DNA from: JALOKP01 sp963800865
GTDB lineage: Bacteria; Acidobacteriota; Polarisedimenticolia; J045
Length of the DNA stretch: 64,000 nucleotides
Reading direction: 5' to 3'
NCBI GenBank assembly: GCA_963800865.1
Contig: CAWDCL010000002.1
Coordinates: 62,001-126,000, forward strand
Notes under the pieces: generated by a model
What the model was told of the DNA's origin: nothing
Database searches by the model: none
The model's input: the letters and a program-made list of their open reading frames with translations, nothing else
Shown: positions 32,918-39,646 of the stretch, piece after piece
How the letters are laid out: every line of letters begins with the position of its first letter
Position numbering within the stretch: position 1 is the first letter of the stretch
Position numbers and translations under genes: made by a program

Positions 32918-34135
32918 ATGATCGAACCGGTGACGTTCGGCGACAACGGTGTCGCGCTGCTCGACCAGCGCCTGCTGCCCCACCAGGAAACGTGGATCGA
33001 GCTGGACTCGCCCGAGGCCGTGGCGACGGCCATCACCGACATGGTGGTGCGCGGCGCCCCGGCGATCGGCGTCGCAGCCGGCTTCGGGATGGCGCTCGCG
33101 GCGCGCGCGGCGCGCGGGCTCGACGAGCAGGGCTTCCGGGCGCGGCTCGACGGCGCCGCCGCGACGCTGACCGCGGCGCGCCCGACGGCCGTCAACCTGG
33201 CGTGGGCCGTGGAGCGCGTGCGCGACGCCGTGCACCGCGCGTTCGAGGACGGGGCGAGCGTGGCGGAAGCCGCCGATCGCGCCGAACGCGAGGCGATCGC
33301 GATCAAGGAAGAAGACATCGCCGGCAACCGCGCGATGGGACGGCACGGCTCGATGCTGGTCCCCGACGGCGCGCGCGTGCTGACGCACTGCAACGCCGGC
33401 GCGCTGGCGACCGGCGGCTACGGGACCGCGCTGGGCGTCGTCCGCGCCGCGGTCGAAGAGGGAAAGAAAGTCTCCGTGATCGCCGACGAGACCCGCCCCT
33501 ACCTGCAGGGCTCGCGGCTCACCGCGTGGGAGCTCCAGAAGGACGGCATCCCGGTCACGGTCATCGCCGACAACATGGCCGGCTCGCTGCTCGCGCGCGG
33601 CGAGGTCGACCTCGTGGTCGTCGGCGCCGACCGGATCGCGCGGAACGGCGACGTCGCCAACAAGATCGGGACCTACCCGCTCGCGGTGCTGGCGCGCCGG
33701 CACGGCGTGCCGTTCTACGTCGCGGCCCCGCTCTCGACCTTCGACGCCGCCTGTCCCTCCGGCGACGCGATCCCGATCGAGGAGCGGTCGGCCGACGAGG
33801 TGACGCACCTCGGCGGGATCCGCCTGGTCCCCGAAGGGGTCTCCGCGCGGCACCCGGCGTTCGACGTCACGCCGGCGGCCTTCGTCACCGCGATCGTCAC
33901 CGAAGCCGGGATCGTGCGCCCGCCGTTCGCCTCGGGGATCGCGCGGCTGCTCGGGCTCGACGCCGAGCCGGCTTCGCAGGAGACCGGCTCCTTCGGGACC
34001 GACGATGACGACGAGACGGAGGTCGAGTCGGCCGATACCGCGGCCGTGCTGGCGGCCGAGGGGTCCGACGGCGAGGAGGAGTCGTCGCGGGACTTCGGCG
34101 CAGGCTCCGACGACGAGGAGGAGCTCTTCCCGTGA
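32918..34135 (+). CDS. mtnA: Methylthioribose-1-phosphate isomerase with acidic tail
   Basis: 405 residues. Isomerises 5-methylthioribose-1-phosphate to the ribulose form in methionine salvage. Landmarks are RGAPAIGVAAGFGMAL, THCNAGALATGGYGTALGV (catalytic Cys) and VVVGADRIARNGDVANKIGTY (catalytic Asp). The conserved enzyme ends near residue 350. About 50 extra residues follow, dominated by Asp, Glu and Ser (GTDDDDETEVES, GSDGEEESSRD, GSDDEEELFP), unusual for this family. The stop overlaps the next start as GTGA. Other salvage genes are not adjacent. Confidence 0.93.
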   Translation: MIEPVTFGDNGVALLDQRLLPHQETWIELDSPEAVATAITDMVVRGAPAIGVAAGFGMALAARAARGLDEQGFRARLDGAAATLTAARPTAVNLAWAVERVRDAVHRAFEDGASVAEAADRAEREAIAIKEEDIAGNRAMGRHGSMLVPDGARVLTHCNAGALATGGYGTALGVVRAAVEEGKKVSVIADETRPYLQGSRLTAWELQKDGIPVTVIADNMAGSLLARGEVDLVVVGADRIARNGDVANKIGTYPLAVLARRHGVPFYVAAPLSTFDAACPSGDAIPIEERSADEVTHLGGIRLVPEGVSARHPAFDVTPAAFVTAIVTEAGIVRPPFASGIARLLGLDAEPASQETGSFGTDDDDETEVESADTAAVLAAEGSDGEEESSRDFGAGSDDEEELFP

Positions 34136-34911
34136 CCGCGGTTCGCGCCGTGCTGCTCGACCTCGACGGCACACTGACCGACGGGGTCGGCGGGCCGGCG
34201 CTTCCCGGCGCGATCGAAACGGTGCGCCGGCTGCGCGCCCGGCTGCCGGTGCGCTTCGTCACGAACACCACCTCGCGCACCCGGGCCTGGCTCGCCGACG
34301 CGCTCTCGCGGGCCGGGTTCGGGGCCGAGGCGGACGACATCGTCAACCCGATGACCGTGGCGCGCGTCGTGCTCGCCGAGCGCGGCCACGGCGAGGGGAT
34401 CCTGCTCGCCGCGCCCGACTCGCTGCCGGAGCTGTCGTGGTTCCGTCCGACCCCGCCGGAGCGGGCGCGCTCGGTGCTGCTGGCGACCGAGGGGCACGGC
34501 CTCGCGATCGGCGACCTCTCGCCGGCGATCGAGGCGCTGCTCGGCGGCGCGCGGCTCTACACGCTGCAGGCCAACCGGCTGTTCCAGCGGGACGGCCGGC
34601 TGGTCTCCGACACGGGCCCCCTGGCGGCGTTCCTGTCGTATGCGGCCGAGGTGCCGTTCGAGAACCTCGGCAAGCCCTCTCCCCTGCTGTTCGGGCAGAT
34701 CGCGGGCACGCTGGGCGTGCCGCTCGCGGGCCTCGCGATGTGCGGCGACGACGCCGAATTCGACGCCTCGGGCGCCGTCGCGGCCGGGCTCGGCGCGGGG
34801 GTGCTGGTGCGGACCGGGAAGTACCGGCCCGGCGCCGAGACGCGCGTCACCCCGCCGCCGAGCCTCGTGATCGATCACATCGGCGAGCTGGAGTCCGCGC
34901 TGGGGCTGTAG
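34132..34911 (+). CDS. HAD-IIA family phosphatase
   Basis: 259 residues. Motif I is LLDLDGTLTDG (nucleophile Asp in DLDGT), motif II is RFVTNTTSRT, the motif III lysine lies in ENLGKPSPLLF and motif IV is MCGDDAEFD. The C2a-type cap and motif set place it with NagD/LHPP/HDHD2-like phosphatases. GTG at 34132 overlaps the mtnA stop by 4 bases, so it is co-translated with mtnA. Its substrate might be a sugar phosphate, but the neighbourhood does not prove a salvage role. It ends 7 bases from the convergent DUF3810 gene. Confidence 0.88.
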   Translation: MTAVRAVLLDLDGTLTDGVGGPALPGAIETVRRLRARLPVRFVTNTTSRTRAWLADALSRAGFGAEADDIVNPMTVARVVLAERGHGEGILLAAPDSLPELSWFRPTPPERARSVLLATEGHGLAIGDLSPAIEALLGGARLYTLQANRLFQRDGRLVSDTGPLAAFLSYAAEVPFENLGKPSPLLFGQIAGTLGVPLAGLAMCGDDAEFDASGAVAAGLGAGVLVRTGKYRPGAETRVTPPPSLVIDHIGELESALGL

Positions 34912-34918
34912 CTCCCGT

Positions 34919-36016
34919 CTACTCCGCGCCGGGAGCGCCGTGCTTCGCCAGCCAGCGCAGCGCGAGGTCGGCGACGCGCGCGTAGCTGGCGACGCCCCCC
35001 TTCACCCCGTGCGCCTCGAGGTACGCGCTGTAGGCGCGATTCACCGCCGGCGCCTCGCGTCCGCGGTGCGCGCGGTAGAAGTGCGCGATCGCGGCGAGGT
35101 CGCGCTGGACCCCCGGCGAGAGCTCCTTCGACGGGCGCTGCAGCTCGATCCAGAGCGCGAGCCAGCCCGCGTAGCGCAGCTCCGGCCGCTCGGAGCGCCA
35201 GAGCGTGAGCAGCGCCACGAAGCTGGCGTCCTCTTCCCACGCGAATCCCTGCAGGTGCGCCCGCTCGTGCGCCACCGTGAACGGCAGCGTTCCCGGAGCG
35301 GCGGGAAACGCGACGTTGGGCTCGCCGGTGAACGGGCCGTACACGCCGGAGACGCCCCAGCGCAGCATCAACGGGCTGGCGACGAAGCGCTTGGTCCGGC
35401 CGCCTGCGACGCGCGGCAGCTTCGCGTCGTCGAGAACGCCGGCCTGCAGGACGGCAAGTTCCCGGTCGAGGGCGGCCAGGTCCTGCGTCAGCGCCACGAC
35501 GCCTTCGCCGTCCTCCGGCAGCCCGTCGCGCAGGGCGTTGAGGATGCCGGGGATCCGCGCCACCATCGCCTCGTCCCGCTCGCGCTCGGCGCGCGGCAGT
35601 TCGAACAGCTGGCCCGCGAGCGGGCGGGCGTAGCTGAAGCCCCACAACGCCAGGAACAGGGCCCAGGTCCAGCCTGCAGTGCCGGCGAGCGTGATCAGCG
35701 CGGAGAGCGCGGCCCGCCCGCGCGTGCCCGAATTCCGCCGCGCCCGCCGCCAGCCGCGGACGGGCGCCGCGAGCACGGCCAGCGCCACCAGCGCGAACGA
35801 CAGCTCGGCCAGCGAGAACGGAACGAGCGCGGAGAGCGCGGCCAGCGTGCCGGCGACGGGCGGGTAGGGTCCCGCGCTGTAGACCGATTCGGTGAGGGCC
35901 GGCCGGGTGCGCAGGAACTGGAAGATCGCGCCCGCAACGATCCCGACGGCGATCCCGGACCACCCGACGGCGGTCGCCACGGAGGGCCGGCGCACCGGGT
36001 CGACCCCGGCGCTCAT
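34919..36016 (-). CDS. DUF3810-type membrane metallopeptidase-like protein
   Basis: 365 residues. N-terminal membrane helices lie at about 16-37, 56-88 and 108-130. A soluble domain follows with the HExxH motif in FTVAHERAHLQGFAWEEDASF, a zinc-peptidase-like signature conserved in DUF3810 proteins. Its function is not established. The ATG overlaps the stop of the GAF/sigma-54 activator (ATGA at 36013-36016), so the two are translationally coupled, an unusual pairing. Convergent with the HAD gene. Confidence 0.85.
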   Translation of the reverse strand: MSAGVDPVRRPSVATAVGWSGIAVGIVAGAIFQFLRTRPALTESVYSAGPYPPVAGTLAALSALVPFSLAELSFALVALAVLAAPVRGWRRARRNSGTRGRAALSALITLAGTAGWTWALFLALWGFSYARPLAGQLFELPRAERERDEAMVARIPGILNALRDGLPEDGEGVVALTQDLAALDRELAVLQAGVLDDAKLPRVAGGRTKRFVASPLMLRWGVSGVYGPFTGEPNVAFPAAPGTLPFTVAHERAHLQGFAWEEDASFVALLTLWRSERPELRYAGWLALWIELQRPSKELSPGVQRDLAAIAHFYRAHRGREAPAVNRAYSAYLEAHGVKGGVASYARVADLALRWLAKHGAPGAE

Positions 36017-37983
36017 CCGCCGGTCGCCTTGAGCTTGAGGTAGAGCGTCTTGCGGTCGATGTCGAGGATCCGCGCCGCGAGCGCCTTGTTCCCGTTCGCT
36101 TCCTCCAGCGCGCGCCGGATCGCCGCCTCCTCGGCCTCGCGCAGCGTGCCCGCGCGGCCCGCCACCGGGGCGTGGGCCGCGATCTCGGGCGGGAGGTTCT
36201 CGACCATGACCCGCGGGAGACGCAGCACGATCAGCCGCGCGAGGACGTTCTCGAGCTCCCGGACGTTCCCCGGCCAGTGATGGTCCATCAGGCGCTGCAT
36301 CGCCTCCGGCGCGAACTCGGGCGGCTCGCCGCCCTGCAGCCGCGTCCAGAGGGCCTTCACCAGCAGCGGCAGGTCGACCGCCCGCTCGCGCAGCGGGGGG
36401 AGCGAGACCGACAGCACGTTCAGGCGGAAGAACAGGTCCCGGCGGAAGGACCCCTCCTCGATCATCGTCTCGAGATCGCGGTGCGTCGCGGCGAGGATCC
36501 GCACGTCGACCTCGATCGCGTCGCGGCCGCCCAGGCGCCGCACCTCGCCCGACTCCAGCACGCGCAGCAGCGCCGACTGCATCCGCGGGCTCATGTCGCC
36601 GACCTCGTCGAGGAACAGCGTGCCGCGGTGCGCGACCTCGAACAGGCCGGCGTGGGACTGGATCGCGCCGGTGAACGCGCCGCGCTCGTGGCCGAACAGC
36701 TGGTCCTCGAGCAGGCTCTCCGGGACGCCGGCGCAGTTGAAGGCGACGTACTCGCCGCGGCTGCGCGGGCCGCGGCGGTGGATGATCTGCGCGACGAGGT
36801 CCTTGCCGGTCCCGGTCTCGCCGCGCACGAGGACCGGCGCGTCGGTCGGCAGGATCCGCTCGAGCCGCAGGAAGAGGTCCTCCATCGCGGGTGAGTTCCC
36901 GACCAGCGGCTCGAAGTCGGACGAGCGGTCACTCGCCGCGCGGCGCAGGCGCAGGGCTTCCTGCGCGGTCTCGAGCGCACGGCGGCGCGCGGCGTGCGCG
37001 CGCGCGTTCTCCAGCGCCACCGCCGCCTGGCCCGCGAACAGCTCCAGCAGGTGCGCGGTCGCGCCGTCCAGCTGGCGCACCCGGGTGCGGTGGTCGACGT
37101 AGAGCACGCCGTAGAGCGTCCCCGCGCTGGTGATCGGGACGCAGGCCACCGCGCGCACCCCGCGATCGGTCAGGCTCGCGCCGGCCGGGTGATCTCCGCT
37201 CTCCGCCGGCTCCTCGATGTACGCCGGCTGACCGGTCCGCACGACCTCCCGCACCAGCGTCCGGCTGACCGCGAAGTCCGGCGCGCTCGGGTCGACGCGA
37301 TCGACCGGGCGCGAGAGGGCCAGCTCGAGCCGCTCCCCCTCGACCAGCACGATGAAGCCGCGCTCCATCCCGGAGAGCGCGATCGCCTCCTCGAGCACCA
37401 GCGCCAGGACCTCCTGCGGCTCCGTGATCGTCGCGGCGCGCTTGCCGAATTCCACGATCCGCAGCAGCGCCGAGGCGTCGAGCGCGCGGCGCGGCCCGGT
37501 GGTCTCGCCGCTGGTGGTCGCGTCGGCGGAGCGCGCCCGCAGGTGGCGCACCTCGCGCGAAAGCAGGTCGGCCAGCAGCTCCGCCCCCGGGCCCTGCCCG
37601 GCGGCGGTCGCGCGGAAGGCGTCGAGCGCCGATTTCAGCATCCCCGCGGCGGCGTCGATCTGCCGCTCGCGCCGCGCGTCCCGCGCCAACTGGAGCCACG
37701 CGCGCCAGGCGTGCTCGCCGCCGGCCTCGGCGAGCGCGCGCAGCGCGTCGCGGGCCTGCGTGCGATCGCCCGCCGCGTCGCGGGCGAGCCGCGCGCGGGC
37801 CAGGCCGAGGATCCACTCGGGCGAGTCGGGCCCGTGGGGCGCCTCGCGCAGCACCGACACCGCCTCCTCGGCGGAGCCGTCGAGCGCGAGCGCGATCGCC
37901 TCCTCGAAGAGGGTCCGCTCGAGCGCGGCGAGCGCCCCGGGATCGGGGGGAGGGGGAGGAGTGCGAGGAGATGGATCGGTCAT
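36013..37983 (-). CDS. GAF-domain sigma-54 activator
   Basis: 656 residues. A Pro-rich start and Ala-rich TPR-like helices (about 20-150) are followed by a GAF domain (about 175-320, VPITSAGTLYGVLYVDHR). The AAA+ sigma-54 interaction domain has Walker A GETGTGKD near 387-394, GAFTGA near 434-439 and LFLDEVGDMS. A Fis-type HTH ends the protein (LAARILDIDRKTLYLKLKA). There is no receiver domain, so it is probably controlled by a ligand or protein at the GAF/TPR region. ATG at 37983 is the first Met with family-like sequence; the frame is open further upstream. The 534-base gap upstream carries dyads and a sigma-54 promoter facing the other way. Confidence 0.92.
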   Translation of the reverse strand: MTDPSPRTPPPPPDPGALAALERTLFEEAIALALDGSAEEAVSVLREAPHGPDSPEWILGLARARLARDAAGDRTQARDALRALAEAGGEHAWRAWLQLARDARRERQIDAAAGMLKSALDAFRATAAGQGPGAELLADLLSREVRHLRARSADATTSGETTGPRRALDASALLRIVEFGKRAATITEPQEVLALVLEEAIALSGMERGFIVLVEGERLELALSRPVDRVDPSAPDFAVSRTLVREVVRTGQPAYIEEPAESGDHPAGASLTDRGVRAVACVPITSAGTLYGVLYVDHRTRVRQLDGATAHLLELFAGQAAVALENARAHAARRRALETAQEALRLRRAASDRSSDFEPLVGNSPAMEDLFLRLERILPTDAPVLVRGETGTGKDLVAQIIHRRGPRSRGEYVAFNCAGVPESLLEDQLFGHERGAFTGAIQSHAGLFEVAHRGTLFLDEVGDMSPRMQSALLRVLESGEVRRLGGRDAIEVDVRILAATHRDLETMIEEGSFRRDLFFRLNVLSVSLPPLRERAVDLPLLVKALWTRLQGGEPPEFAPEAMQRLMDHHWPGNVRELENVLARLIVLRLPRVMVENLPPEIAAHAPVAGRAGTLREAEEAAIRRALEEANGNKALAARILDIDRKTLYLKLKATGG

Positions 37984-38024
37984 CGGCTCGGCTCGGGTGG
38001 CGGCGCGGGCGGCGGGAGCCGCGA

Positions 38025-38057
38025 GGGGAATTATGCCACGGCGGGTAAATATTCCCC
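38025..38057. promoter_or_regulatory. GGGGAAT/ATTCCCC dyad
   Basis: Perfect 7-bp arms at 38025-38031 and 38051-38057 lie about 45-75 bases before the GAF/sigma-54 activator start. This AT-rich island in G+C-rich DNA is a plausible promoter/operator for that gene. Confidence 0.35.
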
Positions 38058-38143
38058 GGTCGGCGGCGAGGTTTGCCGTGCCGCTGTTTCCGGAGGGGAT
38101 TTTCACCCCATGAGATCTAAACAATTGACCGAAAAGCACTTGA

Positions 38144-38159
38144 GTCCCCTAATGGGGAC
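38144..38159. promoter_or_regulatory. GTCCCC-TAAT-GGGGAC dyad
   Basis: A perfect 6-bp dyad with a 4-base AT spacer, centred about 76 bases before the predicted start of the sigma-54 promoter at 38202. That distance suits an enhancer-type activator site. The role is inferred. Confidence 0.4.
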
Positions 38160-38201
38160 GATCCGGACGGACAGGCCCGGCCCGGCCGCCGGTCCTCCGG
38201 T

Positions 38202-38217
38202 TGGCCTGACTCTTGCG
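38202..38217 (+). promoter_or_regulatory. Sigma-54 promoter in the GAF activator/tsaD gap
   Basis: TGGCCTGACTCTTGCG keeps the essential GG (38203-38204) and GC (38215-38216) in correct register and matches the TGGC and TTGC blocks. It shares the core GACTCTTGC with the promoter at 20596. Predicted start near 38228. Confidence 0.6.
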
Positions 38218-38227
38218 ATACCGTCTG

Positions 38228-38430
38228 GCACTCGCCTACGGCTTTTCCTCGCCGCCCGCAGCGCCCCGACCCATGAGGGCCCCGTGAGGCCAAGCGGACG
38301 GCGGGTCGGATACTCCCGGACCGGGGGGCCTGTCGCCCCGATCAGGCCTCCCGGTCAGGGGATTCCGAAGAGACTCACGGCGGGGCCGGCTATTTCCTGG
38401 GCCCGATCTGGGACCCCGGCCCCGCCAACT
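38228..38430 (+). ncRNA. Candidate structured leader or small RNA before tsaD
   Basis: No open frame here looks coding, but two strong hairpins are present. At 38319-38356, arms GACCGGGGGGCCTG and CAGGCCTCCCGGTC pair with one wobble. At 38379-38426, arms GGCGGGGCCGG and CCGGCCCCGCC pair perfectly around a 26-base loop. A sigma-54 promoter lies at the 5' side. No T tract follows the second hairpin, so the transcript may instead run into tsaD. Confidence 0.35.
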
Positions 38431-38505
38431 CTCTCCCCTCTCCCCGCCCGCGATCGCTGCGCCCAGCCGGTACCGCGGCCGGGCGCGGCCAGGTGGCCAG
38501 GTGTC

Positions 38506-38511
38506 TACAAT
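38506..38511 (+). promoter_or_regulatory. tsaD: -10 element giving a leaderless tsaD message
   Basis: TACAAT ends 6 bases before the GTG start. A transcript starting 6-7 bases after a -10 box would begin at the start codon. No -35 or ribosome site is visible. Confidence 0.5.
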
Positions 38512-38517
38512 CGCGGG

Positions 38518-39576
38518 GTGCTCTTCCTCGGCATCGAGTCGTCGTGCGACGACACCTGCGCCGCGGTCCTCGACGATCGCGGCTTCGTCCGGTCCTCGGT
38601 CGTCTCCTCGCAGGTCCGGCTGCACGCCCCGTACGGCGGCGTCGTCCCGGAGATCGCGGCGCGGCACCACCTCGAGGCGATCGGCCCGGTCGTCGCGCAG
38701 GCGCTCTCGGACGCCGGGACCGGCCTGGACGGGATCGGCGGGATCGCGGTGACGCGCGGGCCGGGACTGGTCGGCTCGCTGCTCGTCGGGCTCGCCTACG
38801 CGCGCGGCCTCGCGCTGCGGCGCGGCCTGCCCGTCGTCGGCGTGAACCACCTCGAGGGACACATCGCCTCCGGGTGGCTCGAGTGTCCCGCGCTCCCGTA
38901 CCCCGCGCTGGCGCTCGTCGTCTCGGGCGGCCACACCGCGCTCTGGCGGATCGCGGCCCCGGGGGACTACGTCGAGACCGCCCGCACGCGCGACGACGCG
39001 GCCGGCGAGGCGTTCGACAAGGTCGCGAAGATGCTCGGGCTGCCCTATCCCGGCGGCCCCGTCATCGACCGGCTGGCCGAGCACGGAAACCCGCTCGCGG
39101 TCGCGTTCGGCGAGGTGCGAACCAAGGGGGAACCCGCCTTCTCGTTCTCCGGGTACAAGACCGCGGCGCGCGTCCACGCGGAACGGAGCGGCCTCGCGCC
39201 GCTCGCCCACCCCGACGACCCGCCGCCCCCCGCGATGCTCGACCTGGTCGCGGCCTTCCGTTACGCCGTCGTGCGCGAGCTGGTGCGCCGCACGCGGCAG
39301 GCGATCGAGTCGGAGCGGCCGCGCGCGCTGGTGCTGGCCGGCGGGGTCGCCGCGAACCGCCTGTTGCGAACGGAGTGCACGCGGCTCGCCGACGCCCACG
39401 GGCTGGCGCTCTCGATCCCGCCGGCGCGCTACTGCGCCGACAACGCCGCGATGATCCTGAAGGCCGGGCTTCCCCGTCTGCTCGCCGGCGAGGACGACCT
39501 GGAGGACCTGGACGCGGTGGCGCACCTGCCGCTGGGAGGCCCCGAGGCGGAGCGGCGGTCCCGGCGCCACCGCTGA
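38518..39576 (+). CDS. tsaD: tRNA N6-threonylcarbamoyladenosine transferase
   Basis: 352 residues, normal length. Transfers the threonylcarbamoyl group to A37 of ANN-reading tRNAs, working with TsaB, TsaC and TsaE. Landmarks: MLFLGIESSCDDTCAAV, VVPEIAARHH, VTRGPGLVGSLLVG, GVNHLEGHIAS (metal-binding histidines), VVSGGHTAL, FDKVAKMLGLPYPGG, FSFSGYKTA, LAGGVAANRLLR and YCADNAAMI. GTG at 38518 gives the expected N-terminus. It is intact and has no partner gene nearby. A TACAAT box 6 bases upstream suggests leaderless translation. Confidence 0.96.
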   Translation: MLFLGIESSCDDTCAAVLDDRGFVRSSVVSSQVRLHAPYGGVVPEIAARHHLEAIGPVVAQALSDAGTGLDGIGGIAVTRGPGLVGSLLVGLAYARGLALRRGLPVVGVNHLEGHIASGWLECPALPYPALALVVSGGHTALWRIAAPGDYVETARTRDDAAGEAFDKVAKMLGLPYPGGPVIDRLAEHGNPLAVAFGEVRTKGEPAFSFSGYKTAARVHAERSGLAPLAHPDDPPPPAMLDLVAAFRYAVVRELVRRTRQAIESERPRALVLAGGVAANRLLRTECTRLADAHGLALSIPPARYCADNAAMILKAGLPRLLAGEDDLEDLDAVAHLPLGGPEAERRSRRHR

Positions 39577-39646
39577 GTCCTTTCGGCGGCACGCCCCCGC
39601 ATCCCGGCGTAAACTCCCCGGCGCGCGCAGTTCCAGGGGAGAACTC

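Noticed and set aside
38109..38250. ATG-initiated frame upstream of tsaD running into it
   Set aside because: No ribosome site or coding-like composition; it reads through the dyad, promoter and hairpins. The tsaD family N-terminus fixes the start at 38518.
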